NCBI RefSeq assembly: GCF_003173615.1 | Contig: NZ_QGNA01000001.1 | Span: forward strand, 1,240,001-1,304,000 | Reading direction: 5' to 3' | Length of the DNA stretch: 64,000 bases | Source: Falsiroseomonas bella | GTDB taxonomy: Bacteria; Pseudomonadota; Alphaproteobacteria; Acetobacterales; Acetobacteraceae | Shown here: positions 22,993 to 31,205 of the stretch, in pieces | Position numbering within the stretch: the stretch's first letter is position 1 | Layout of the letters: the number at the start of each line of letters is the position of its first letter | Notes under the pieces: model-generated | What the model was told of the DNA's origin: nothing | Seen by the model: the letters and a program-made list of their open reading frames with translations, nothing else | Databases searched by the model: none | Position numbers and translations under genes: made by a program

Positions 22993-24152
22993 CGTTTCCT
23001 CCGCGCGCATCCTGCGGCAAGCATAGGAAGCTTCCGCGGCGACCGCATCAGGCGGCCATGGAGCGCGACGAGCCGCGCCGCTTCCGCCTGCCAGCCGAAG
23101 CGCGTGAGCGCCGCCTCGCGCCCGCGCGCCCCCATCGCACTGCGCAGCGCGGGATCGGCAAGGCGCTGCGCCGCTTCCGCGACCGCGCGTGGATCGGCGG
23201 TGTCCACCGCGAGGCCGCAGGCGGCGTCCGCCACGACGGCGGCGACTTCATCGGCGAAACCGGGCACGATCACCGGCACGCCGAGCAGCATGGCGTCGAA
23301 CAGCTTGTGCGGCAAAGCGAGGCGATGATTCTCGACGCCGGGCTGGAACAGCACCAGCGCGATGTCGCATTCCGCCGCCCTTGCCAGCGCCGCCTCGCGC
23401 GGCAGCCAGCCATGCTTCTCGATGCGTTGCGTCAGGCCGAGTGCTGCGGCACGCGCGTCGAAGGCGGCTTCGCTGCCATCGGTGAAGCGCCCGATGAGCA
23501 CCAGCCGCGTCTCCCCCGGCAGCAGCGCCAGCGTGTCGAGCATGGTGAAGGCGCCGCGCGCGGCGCCGAGCGCGCCGAGATGCAGCAGCCGCAGCGGGCC
23601 CGGAGCATGGCGGCGCGGCGGCAGGCCGGGATCCTCGGCGTAGTTGCGCACCTTGGTGCAGCGCGCGGCGCCGCCGAAGGCGTCATCCAGCCCGTCCTTC
23701 GCCACCACCACCGCATCGGCGCCGAGCGCCAGGCCGCGGCACAACAGCCGGAGCGCGGCGCGCGCGGCCGGGCGCAGCGCGGGCGGCAGGCGCGGATCGA
23801 GGCGGGAGGGATAATGCTCATGCACGTCCAGCACGACGCGGGCGCCGCAGCGCCAGGCGGCGATGCGCGCGGCGAGCCAGGAATCCGGCTCATGCGCATG
23901 GATCACCGCGGGACGCTCGGCCGCCGCCGCGCGCGCCAGCGCCGCGATGCCGAGGACGCGGCCGCGCCAGCCGCGCCGCTTCGGCCCGTGGCTGCGCAAG
24001 GCCACGCCATGCAGCGCAGGCGCGGGCGGATCGCCCGGCGCGAGATGCATCACGCGATGACCCGCCGCAGCGAGCGCCGCCCCTTCCTTCGCTACGATGC
24101 GCACATCGTCGGGCGGATGCGCGGCCGACAGCATCAGCACCAGTCCGCTCAC
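22983..24152 (-). CDS. Glycosyltransferase family 4-like protein (GT-B fold)
   Basis: This 389-residue cytosolic enzyme starts with SGLVLMLSAAHPPDDVRIVAKEG. A Rossmann acceptor domain contains VIHAHEPDSWLAARIAAWR and LDVHEHYPSRL. A GT1-type donor domain contains LLHLGALGAARGAFTMLD, ALPHKLFDAMLLGVPVIVPG and a closing RFGWQAEAARL helix. It should transfer a nucleotide-activated sugar during exopolysaccharide assembly. The start GTG 24152 overlaps the upstream glycosyltransferase stop by GTGA, consistent with an operon. The sugar specificity cannot be read. Confidence 0.85.
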   Translation of the reverse strand: MSGLVLMLSAAHPPDDVRIVAKEGAALAAAGHRVMHLAPGDPPAPALHGVALRSHGPKRRGWRGRVLGIAALARAAAAERPAVIHAHEPDSWLAARIAAWRCGARVVLDVHEHYPSRLDPRLPPALRPAARAALRLLCRGLALGADAVVVAKDGLDDAFGGAARCTKVRNYAEDPGLPPRRHAPGPLRLLHLGALGAARGAFTMLDTLALLPGETRLVLIGRFTDGSEAAFDARAAALGLTQRIEKHGWLPREAALARAAECDIALVLFQPGVENHRLALPHKLFDAMLLGVPVIVPGFADEVAAVVADAACGLAVDTADPRAVAEAAQRLADPALRSAMGARGREAALTRFGWQAEAARLVALHGRLMRSPRKLPMLAAGCARRKRWR

Positions 24153-25402
24153 GCCGCCGCTGCCTCCGCCACCTGCACGAACTCCGTGGCGATGCGCCGG
24201 GCATCGAAGCGCCGCTCCGCGAGCATCCGGCCGTTGCCACCCATTCTCGCGCGCAAGGCGCGGTGTCCGGCGAGGCGCCGCAGCGCGCCGGCCAGCGCCA
24301 CGGCATCGCCAGGCGGCGTCGCGATGCCGCATCCGGCTTCCGTCACCAGCCGCGCCGCGCGGCCGGGCACGTTCGTCAGCATCGGCAGCCCCGCCGCGAA
24401 GCCGTCCACCAGCTTGTTCGGCGCGGTCCATTCGGCGAATTCCGGCACCGCCGCCAGGCAATGCAGCCCGATATCGGCGCCGCGGAGCAGCGCGGCGAGG
24501 CGTGGCTTCGGCAGCGGATCAAGGAAGCGCACCGGCAGACCCTCCGCCGCGGCGCGCGCCATCAGCCCCGGCTTGCGCGCACCCTCGCCCACCAGCAACA
24601 GCGTGATGCCGGCGCCGCGCAGCAGCGCCGCGGCGTCCAGCAGCGCCTCCAGCCCGTTCGCCGCGCCATGCGCGCCGGCATAGACCGCGAGCATGTCCTC
24701 CGCCGCGATGCCATCCGGGCGCCAGGGCGCGACATGCGGGCCGAACAGGTCGAGATCCACGCCTTGCGGCAGGACATGGACGCGCTCCGGCGCGGCGCCG
24801 CGCGCGACCGCGGTCTCGGCGATGCCCTCGGTCAGCACGACCACCGCGGCGGCGTCGTGGCAGGCGGCGTCGGCCAGGCGCCCCATCGCCGCCAGCACCG
24901 GCTTCGGCACGCCGCCCGCCGGCGAGGACAGTGCGCGCGGCAGTTCCGGCCAGGGATCGCGGATCTCGAACAGGAAGGGCACGTGGCGCCGGCGGCGCGC
25001 CAGCAGCGCCGGGATGGCGACGGTGAGCGGCGTGGAGGAGGCGACCACCAGGTCCCAGCGCTCCGCCAGCGCCACGCGCGCCGCGCGCGCGGCGAAGCGC
25101 AGGAAGGCCAGGCTGCGCGCCGCGAGCCCCTGCGCATTGCCGCAGGGAATGTCGAATTCCCGCAGTTCGAAAGCCTCCATCCGCCCGCAGCGCAGGCCGT
25201 TCCGGAACGGCCCGTCGAGCCCCGTGACGGCGCCCTGGTAGCGCCCGCAGAGCAGCGTCACCGCATGCCCCGCCGCCGCCAGCGCACGCGCATGGTGGAA
25301 GGATCGCGTCGCGGTGCTGCCCTCGGGGCGCGAGAAGTGCTGGTGCAGGTAGAGGATGCGCAGCGGACCCCGGATGCCCGGCGCCCGGTCAGCGTCTTGC
25401 AC
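24149..25402 (-). CDS. Glycosyltransferase family 4 (WbuB-like)
   Basis: This 417-residue GT-B enzyme begins ILYLHQHFSRPEGSTATRS and continues FHHARALAAAGHAVTLLCG. This start is typical of WbuB-type GT4 enzymes that add N-acetylated amino sugars such as FucNAc. The donor domain has VLPQGVDLDLFGPH, LAVYAGAHGAANGLEALLDAA and APNKLVDGFAAGLPMLTN. It overlaps the aminotransferase by 14 bases. Together with the dehydratase at 12.6 kb and the aminotransferase, an amino-deoxy sugar in the polymer is plausible; this is inference. Confidence 0.88.
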   Translation of the reverse strand: MQDADRAPGIRGPLRILYLHQHFSRPEGSTATRSFHHARALAAAGHAVTLLCGRYQGAVTGLDGPFRNGLRCGRMEAFELREFDIPCGNAQGLAARSLAFLRFAARAARVALAERWDLVVASSTPLTVAIPALLARRRRHVPFLFEIRDPWPELPRALSSPAGGVPKPVLAAMGRLADAACHDAAAVVVLTEGIAETAVARGAAPERVHVLPQGVDLDLFGPHVAPWRPDGIAAEDMLAVYAGAHGAANGLEALLDAAALLRGAGITLLLVGEGARKPGLMARAAAEGLPVRFLDPLPKPRLAALLRGADIGLHCLAAVPEFAEWTAPNKLVDGFAAGLPMLTNVPGRAARLVTEAGCGIATPPGDAVALAGALRRLAGHRALRARMGGNGRMLAERRFDARRIATEFVQVAEAAAA

Positions 25403-26591
25403 AGCTCCGCACCACCTCGATCACGCGGGCCTGATCCGCCGCCGTCATGGCGCTCCCGGAAGGCAGGCACAGCCCGCGCTCGAACAGCACGGCGGCGACC
25501 TCCCCGCCGACAAGCGGCGCGTCGCGGAAGGCCGGCTGCAGGTGCAGCGGCTTCCAGGCGGGGCGGGTCTCGACGCCCGCGGCATCCAGCGCGCGGCGCA
25601 CCGCCTCCCGGTCGGCGCCGAAGGCGGCCGGCTCGATCAGCACGACGCTCAGCCAGCGGTTCGACCGTCCCCAGTTCGGCTCCGCCAGGAAGGAGAGGCC
25701 GGGCAGGTCGCCAAGCCCCTCGGCATAGGCCGCGAAGATCGCGCGGCGCCGTGCCACGCGCTCCGCCAGGCTCGGCAGTTGCGCGAGGCCGACCGCGGCG
25801 AGGACCGAGGACAGGCCGTAGGCGTAGCCCGTCGTCTCGTGCTGGTAATGCGCCGCGGGCTCCCGCGCCTGCCCTGCGAGGGCCCGGGCGCGGGCGATCA
25901 ACGCCGGATCGTCGCCGGCCAGCGCGCCGCCACCGCCGGTCGTCACGATCTTGTTGCCGTTGAAGGAGAAGGCGGCGAGACGCGCACCGCGGCCCGCATG
26001 CTGCCCCCCGCGCCCGCGCGAGCCCATGGCGGCGGCGCTGTCGCTCAGAACCGGCACGCCCCAGGGCTCGCACGCGGCGACGATGCCGTCGAGGTCGCAG
26101 CACTGGCCATAGAGGTCCACCGGCACCACCGCGCGCGGCAGCCTTCCGCGTCGCGCGGCGCGGGCGAGTTCCTCGGCCAGCAGCCCCGGATCGAGCGTGC
26201 CGCCCGGCCCCGTCGCGTCCAGGAAGCGCGGGACCGCGCCCATCTGCACCGCCGGCGCGACGGTGGCGACGAAGGTCAAGGTCGGTGCCCAGACCTCGTC
26301 GCCGGGCGCCACGCCGAGCACGCGATAGCCGAGATGCAGCGCCGCCGTGCCGGAGGTGGTGGCGAGCACGGAAGGGAAGCCGGTGACCTCGGCCAGCGCG
26401 GCCTCGAAGGCGGCCGGGGCGGGGCCTGCCGGCGCGACCCAGCCCGATTCCAGCGTGGCGCGGAGACTATCCAGTTCGCCGCCGGCGAGCGCCGGGGGCG
26501 ACAGCAGCAGGCGGGAGGCCGGCACGCGCGGAAACCGCAGCAAGGCGCTGGTCTGGGTGGGCCCGGGCAGCGTTGCGGCATGAACCGACAA
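25389..26591 (-). CDS. DegT/DnrJ/EryC1 sugar aminotransferase
   Basis: This 400-residue PLP enzyme converts a keto-sugar nucleotide to an amino sugar. Landmarks are ATTSGTAALHLGYRVLG (phosphate-binding), DEVWAPTLTFVATVAPAVQ, VPVDLYGQCCDLDGI, the catalytic Lys214 in FSFNGNKIVTTGGGG, and WKPLHLQPAF near the C-terminus. The cofactor segment usually reading EDAAQ is SDSAAAMG here, a conservative variation. The start at ATG 26591 is preceded by an AT-rich intergenic segment likely to carry its own promoter, so transcription of the downstream half of the EPS operon may begin here. Confidence 0.9.
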   Translation of the reverse strand: MSVHAATLPGPTQTSALLRFPRVPASRLLLSPPALAGGELDSLRATLESGWVAPAGPAPAAFEAALAEVTGFPSVLATTSGTAALHLGYRVLGVAPGDEVWAPTLTFVATVAPAVQMGAVPRFLDATGPGGTLDPGLLAEELARAARRGRLPRAVVPVDLYGQCCDLDGIVAACEPWGVPVLSDSAAAMGSRGRGGQHAGRGARLAAFSFNGNKIVTTGGGGALAGDDPALIARARALAGQAREPAAHYQHETTGYAYGLSSVLAAVGLAQLPSLAERVARRRAIFAAYAEGLGDLPGLSFLAEPNWGRSNRWLSVVLIEPAAFGADREAVRRALDAAGVETRPAWKPLHLQPAFRDAPLVGGEVAAVLFERGLCLPSGSAMTAADQARVIEVVRSCARR

Positions 26592-26675
26592 GGTGACACA
26601 TCCGAGTCTGTAATTCGCATTTTGGTTGAGATTTCGTTAACGGCGCAAGCCCTGAATGCGCCCGGAACGAACCAC
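26592..26675 (-). promoter_or_regulatory. AT-rich intergenic segment, probable internal promoter
   Basis: This 84-base gap is the only sizeable one in the minus-strand EPS run and is clearly AT-richer than its surroundings. It contains the palindrome CGTTAACG and the tracts AAATCTCAACCAAAATGCG and AATTACAG. A TTGCGC box is present, but I cannot assign a -10 with confidence. Confidence 0.35.
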
Positions 26676-27278
26676 TCAACCGTCCCGTTGCCCCGTGCCG
26701 CTGAAGGGCGGCATGGTCGCATGGCCGGGCGCCGTCGCCCCGCGGCCAGACACCCAGACCTTCAGCGTGCCCAGGATCAGCCCCAGGTCGCGCCCGAGGC
26801 GCGGCCGCGCCGTCGCATAGGCGACGCCGAGTTCCACCCGCTCCGCCCAGGGCACGGCGTTCCGGCCGGCCGCGACCCCAGGACCCGCGATGCCCGGCCG
26901 CACCCGCAGCATGCGTGCCTGGCGCACCGAATAGTGGCGCAGGTAGTCGAGCGGAAGGGGCCGCGGCCCGACCAGGCTCATCTCGCCGCGCAGCACGTTG
27001 AACAGCTGCGGCAGCTCGTCCAGCCCCGTCAGGCGCAGCACGCGGCCGAAGCGGTCCAGCCGCTCCGCGTCGCTGCCCGGCCCGGCGCGCATCGAACGGA
27101 ACTTGAGGAGCGAGAAGGGCTGTCCCCCGCGCCCGGCGCGCAGCTGCACGAAGAGTACCGGCGCCCCGAGCCGCCAGCGCACCGCCAGCGCCACCAGGAG
27201 GAAGACCGGCGCCGTCGCGACCAGCAGCGTCAGCGCGCCCGCGATGTCGAAGGCGCGCTTGCCCCAGCGCTCATACAT
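26676..27278 (-). CDS. Bacterial sugar transferase (priming phosphoglycosyl transferase)
   Basis: This is a 200-residue monotopic membrane enzyme of the short PglC/WcaJ-C-terminal type. One N-terminal membrane helix (about 8-34) precedes the catalytic domain with LLKFRSMRAG, LDRFGRVLRLTGLDELPQL, FNVLRGEMSLVGPRPLPLD and the motif RPGIAGPGVAAGRN. It moves a sugar-1-phosphate from a UDP-sugar to undecaprenyl phosphate. The last motif differs from the usual RPGITGWAQVNGRN and may reflect substrate. It overlaps the polymerase gene by eight bases. With the WecA-like enzyme at 7.9 kb, the window has two priming enzymes. Confidence 0.92.
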   Translation of the reverse strand: MYERWGKRAFDIAGALTLLVATAPVFLLVALAVRWRLGAPVLFVQLRAGRGGQPFSLLKFRSMRAGPGSDAERLDRFGRVLRLTGLDELPQLFNVLRGEMSLVGPRPLPLDYLRHYSVRQARMLRVRPGIAGPGVAAGRNAVPWAERVELGVAYATARPRLGRDLGLILGTLKVWVSGRGATAPGHATMPPFSGTGQRDG

Positions 27279-28497
27279 GGCGCGGTGCCACGGCGTGGGC
27301 GGGCGCGGAGGCCACGCCCAGGCTGAGCGCCAGCCCCAGCGCGAACCAGGCCATGCGGTTGCCGAGATCGGTCGAGACCATCACGGTCAGCGCCACCGGC
27401 AGCACCATCGCGGCGATGCGCGCGGCGCGCGCGGGTGCCACGCGCCGCAGCAGCCGGATCGCCGCGAGCAGCCCGCCGCCGAAGGCGAGGAGCCACAGCA
27501 GCAGCCCGGGCAGGCCGGCTTCCGCCAGCGCCTCCAGCGCGTGGTTGTGGGGGTAGAGGCCGCGCCGCTCGCCATGACCCGCCGCGATGGTGAAGCCGCC
27601 GGCGCCTAGGCCGAAGGGCGCGGCGCGTCCCGCCCAGTCTAGCGCCGCCGCCCAGAGGCCGAGGCGCGCTTCGAGGCCCGCGGCCTCTCCGGAAAGCCGT
27701 TCCAGCGTGCGCAGCCCCTCGGCCTCTTCCGGCCGCAGCATGAGAAGCAGCAGGAACAGCAGCAGGGCGGCGAGGCATGCCGAAAGCCAAGTGCCGCAGG
27801 CACCATGGCGACCATCCAGCCAGAGCCGCAGCGCCGGCGCGAGGGCGACGCCGAGGCCGAGCGCCAGCAGCGCCGTGCGCCCGCCCGGCAGCAGCGCCGC
27901 CACCGCAAGCGCACCGACGACGAGCAGCCAGCACACGGCGCGCAACGCGCTGCGCGATTCCACCGCGCGCAACGCGGCGAGGCCGGCGGCGATGGCGAGC
28001 GCGAGGCCGGCGAGCTGGTGATGCACCTTGCCCGCATCGGGATCGAGCGCCGCCTGCCATCCCCCCGCGAAGCGCCACAGGATCACCGACGCGAGCGCCA
28101 GGCCGATCAGCAGCGACGCCGCGACGAGGCCGCGCCGCGCAGCTTGCTCCGCGCCGACCAGCAGGCCGGTCGCGAGCATCGCGGGGCCGGCCAGCACGAT
28201 CTCCGGCAGCTTGTCGGAGGCGACATCACGGGATGCGGTCCAGCTTCCCGCCACCACCCACCACAGCGGCAGCACCAGAGCCGCGGCCAGCGGCAGGGCC
28301 AGCGCCGGGTCGAGACGCCAACGCGCCGTCGCGGCCAGCACCGCAAGCACCGGCAGCAGCGCGGCGAAGGCGAGGAGCGAGAGATCGAAGGGCAGCCCCG
28401 CGAGCGGCGGCGCGGTCTTCAGCGCGCCCGCAAGCTGCAGCGTCGCGGCCAGCCACCCCGCCAGCAAAGCCAGCACCGGGCGCGCGTCGAAAATCAT
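27271..28497 (-). CDS. O-antigen ligase/polymerase (Wzy_C) family membrane protein
   Basis: This 408-residue protein has about eleven hydrophobic helices and one large periplasmic loop. The Wzy_C signature is FGLGAGGFTIAAGHGERRG, then LYPHNHALEALAEAGLPGL. It should polymerise repeat units (Wzy) or ligate polymer to lipid; in an EPS locus with Wzz the polymerase role is more likely. ATG 28497 overlaps the Wzz stop by ATGA. Composition is extremely Leu/Ala-rich, which makes its exact topology uncertain. Confidence 0.85.
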   Translation of the reverse strand: MIFDARPVLALLAGWLAATLQLAGALKTAPPLAGLPFDLSLLAFAALLPVLAVLAATARWRLDPALALPLAAALVLPLWWVVAGSWTASRDVASDKLPEIVLAGPAMLATGLLVGAEQAARRGLVAASLLIGLALASVILWRFAGGWQAALDPDAGKVHHQLAGLALAIAAGLAALRAVESRSALRAVCWLLVVGALAVAALLPGGRTALLALGLGVALAPALRLWLDGRHGACGTWLSACLAALLLFLLLLMLRPEEAEGLRTLERLSGEAAGLEARLGLWAAALDWAGRAAPFGLGAGGFTIAAGHGERRGLYPHNHALEALAEAGLPGLLLWLLAFGGGLLAAIRLLRRVAPARAARIAAMVLPVALTVMVSTDLGNRMAWFALGLALSLGVASAPAHAVAPRHV

Positions 28498-29360
28498 TCG
28501 GCCGGTTCGGGCAGCGCGGCGAAGCACGCGGGCCGGCGCGGCAGGCGCAGCAGCACGCCGGCCGCGACCAGCGCCAGCGAGGCCAGCGGCGCGGCGACCA
28601 GCAGCAGAAGCAGCAGCAGCGGGCGGTTCGGCAGGCTCGGCCGGATGCCGACGCTCGGCGCGGAGACGAGCCGCGCCGCCACCGCCTCGTCCGCCGCCGC
28701 GACGACGCCGGCGCGCTGGCTCTGCGCGAGCAGCTCATATAGCGACTGGCGGATGTAGAGATCGCTCTCCCGGTTCAGCCGCTGTTCCAGCGCGGCCACG
28801 CGTCGCCGCGCCAGCTGCTCGAGATCGGCGCGCACCTTCGCCTCGGCGAAGGCGTGCAGGCGCCGCAGCAGGGCCAGCGCCTGCTCGCGGTCGGGATGCG
28901 CCAGAGAGATGGTCCAGGTGACGGCGCCGAGGGTCTGCGTGACGGCGAGATTGCGTTCGACCCAGGACCGCAGGTCGTCCAGGTCGGCGTCCTGCCGCAG
29001 CCCGAGCAGGGCGCGGAGCTCGCCGCGCAGGCCACCGCTGCGCCAGGCGGTCAGGTCGGCAAGAATCGTGGTCTCCGCCGCCAGCGCGCGCGCCGCCTCC
29101 ACCGAGCGCAGCGCGCCGAGATAGATCGCGAAGTTGCCGGTCGGGCGCGGGTCGAGCAGGCCGCCGATGGTCGGCGCGGCGGAGAGCAGGGTGGATGTCG
29201 CGATGCCCGTGGTCTCCGCCGGCGCCACCGTCGCCTCGGCCACGTAGCTGCGCGGCCAGAGCAGGATGGTGGCGGCGCCCGCGGCGAAGAACAGCAGCGC
29301 GATCACCGCCACGCGCAGGCGCCGTGCCCAGACGCCGGCCAGCAGGTCATCCAGCGGCAT
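28494..29360 (-). CDS. Wzz-like chain-length determinant protein
   Basis: This 288-residue inner-membrane protein has helices near 15-36 and about 248-272. Between them is a periplasmic coiled-coil region (EQALALLRRLHAFAEAKVRADLEQ, RRRVAALEQRLNRESDLYI, shown as separate segments). The N-terminal LLWPRSYVAEATVAP segment is the Wzz hallmark after helix 1. It controls polymer length with Wzy. There is no fused or adjacent BY-kinase. It overlaps the heparinase-like gene by 14 bases. Confidence 0.85.
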   Translation of the reverse strand: MPLDDLLAGVWARRLRVAVIALLFFAAGAATILLWPRSYVAEATVAPAETTGIATSTLLSAAPTIGGLLDPRPTGNFAIYLGALRSVEAARALAAETTILADLTAWRSGGLRGELRALLGLRQDADLDDLRSWVERNLAVTQTLGAVTWTISLAHPDREQALALLRRLHAFAEAKVRADLEQLARRRVAALEQRLNRESDLYIRQSLYELLAQSQRAGVVAAADEAVAARLVSAPSVGIRPSLPNRPLLLLLLLVAAPLASLALVAAGVLLRLPRRPACFAALPEPAE

Positions 29361-31170
29361 CGGCGAGTCCTTCGGCCGGGAGGTCGATGGTGGTTGTCAC
29401 GCGGCGGATCGGCGCCGCGGCGCTGACGCGCAGCACCGGCACGCGGCGGATGCGGCCATAGTCCGGGCTTTCCCAGCCCAGGATCAGATCGAGCGCCACC
29501 TTCGCGTCGGCCTGGATGCGAAGGCACGCGTGCGGGCTGGCGACGCCGTCCTCCCGCAGCGCCCAGGGCCCTGGGCGCAGGCGCCAATGCCAGGAGACGG
29601 TGCGGAACGGGCCGCTGACCACGTCGCGCACGGTCCAGACGCGGCCCTCGACCGCGATGCGGCGTTCGGTGCGGTTGCCGCGCGAATCCTGCGCGGCGGC
29701 GCCGTCGGGCAGGGCCGTGATGCGGGGCCAGCGCGCGAGCAGGAAGCGGCCGGCGCGGGGCATCGGCTCTGCGTCGTCGAAGACCGGCGCGTTGTGCGCG
29801 GCGCCACCCGAAAGCGCACCCCACCACCACGCCTCGGGCGGGTCGTAGCTGCCGGTGCCGCCGTCGCGGATGATCCACTCCGCGCCGTCGCGCAGCGAGA
29901 GGTGCAGCAGGTCGCACTGGAAGGGCCGAAAGCGCAGCGGCCCGGTGCGCAGCAGCGCGACGCTTCCGGCCGCGCGCCAGCCGGAGGTGCCGGAAGCGCG
30001 CCAGCTTGTGGGCCGTTCCAGCGTCGCGGCGGGACGCGGCAGGCCGAGCCAGGCGCAGCCTGGATCATCCGGCGCATCGGCCGAGGCCGCGCAGAACAGC
30101 CGCGCCGCGCGCTCCACGCTGCCGCGCGCATCGCCGGGGCCGCGGAGCGCGAGATCTGCGAGAGCCGACCCATCCTCCAGCCCGAGCGGCGGCGTCGCGC
30201 CGGTGCGCGGCTCCACCAGCCCGTGCAGCCAGCGCGCGAGGGCTGCCGCGCGTTCGGCAAGCGGCGCCGGGAAGGGCGGCGCGCCGTGCCGGCGCCGCAG
30301 CCACTCCACGAGTGAGAGCGTGTCGAGCAGCACCCGCGCATAGCCTGCGGAGACCTGCGCGAACCCGCCATCGGGCGCGACCAGCCGCGCGACGCCTCGC
30401 GCCAGGCGCGCTGCCGCCGGCCGCGTCTCCTCGCCGCGCAGCAGCGCGCAGGCGAAGGCGCCGGCCGCCTCGCTGATCGGATGGTTGTTGTCCTGCGCGA
30501 GCGCATAGAGCGGCGTCGCGGCGATGCGCGCCGCGCAGAGGCCGAGCAGGTCGCGCGCGCCCTGCGGCGGATCGCGGTCGGCATCGAGCAGCGCGAGCGC
30601 CAGCGCCAGGTGCAGCGCACGGAAGGCGGCCTCCTGCCCGCAGGCCCAGGCGACCCCGCGGAAGGGCGGGTTGGCGCGGCACCAGTCGCGCAGCAGCGAT
30701 TCGGCGCGCGCCAGATGGCCCGCTTCGGGCGCGATGCGCGCCGCCTGCGCCAGCAGGGGCAGCGCGGCGAGGCGGCTGGCTTCCCACACCGGGCGCGCGC
30801 CGGCGCCCCGATGCAGGACGAGATCCAGCGCATGCGCCCGCGGATCGAAGCCGCCATGCCAGTCCGGCCTTTCGGGCAGGGCCGCGGCGGCGGCCAGCAC
30901 GCGCGCGGCCACGTCGGCGGGCAAGGCGGGCGGCGGCGGCGCATGGGGCGGCAGGAAGGGCGGCTTCGGCACGACACGGTCGCGCAGGCGCCGCCGCGCC
31001 ACGCCGAGCCGCCGCGCCACGTGGTCGACCGCGCGGCACGCCACTGGGCGCAGACCCAGGCGCCAGGCCGCATCGGCCGCGAGCCAGCGCGCATCCGCGC
31101 CGGGTGACGGCGCCAGAGTGGCCTCAACCTGGGCGTCAACACCCGCTGAAGTTGTGACTTGGTCGAACAT
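29347..31170 (-). CDS. Heparinase II/III-like polysaccharide lyase
   Basis: This 607-residue protein has an alpha/alpha-toroid N-terminal half. It includes FRGVAWACGQEAAFRALHL and the motif QDNNHPISEAAGAFACALL, with the conserved Asn-His catalytic region. A beta-rich heparinase II/III C-terminal domain follows, with LLHLSLRDGAEWIIRDGGTG, SYDPPEAWWWGALSGGAAHN and RTERRIAVEGRVWTVRDVV. Such enzymes in EPS loci cleave or trim uronic-acid polymers. No signal peptide is evident, so its location is unclear. It begins the minus-strand EPS run, diverging from the SLBB gene with only 35 bases between starts. Confidence 0.85.
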   Translation of the reverse strand: MFDQVTTSAGVDAQVEATLAPSPGADARWLAADAAWRLGLRPVACRAVDHVARRLGVARRRLRDRVVPKPPFLPPHAPPPPALPADVAARVLAAAAALPERPDWHGGFDPRAHALDLVLHRGAGARPVWEASRLAALPLLAQAARIAPEAGHLARAESLLRDWCRANPPFRGVAWACGQEAAFRALHLALALALLDADRDPPQGARDLLGLCAARIAATPLYALAQDNNHPISEAAGAFACALLRGEETRPAAARLARGVARLVAPDGGFAQVSAGYARVLLDTLSLVEWLRRRHGAPPFPAPLAERAAALARWLHGLVEPRTGATPPLGLEDGSALADLALRGPGDARGSVERAARLFCAASADAPDDPGCAWLGLPRPAATLERPTSWRASGTSGWRAAGSVALLRTGPLRFRPFQCDLLHLSLRDGAEWIIRDGGTGSYDPPEAWWWGALSGGAAHNAPVFDDAEPMPRAGRFLLARWPRITALPDGAAAQDSRGNRTERRIAVEGRVWTVRDVVSGPFRTVSWHWRLRPGPWALREDGVASPHACLRIQADAKVALDLILGWESPDYGRIRRVPVLRVSAAAPIRRVTTTIDLPAEGLADAAG

Positions 31171-31205
31171 GGATGGCCTGCCTATGCTACAGCAGGTCGT
31201 GAATC

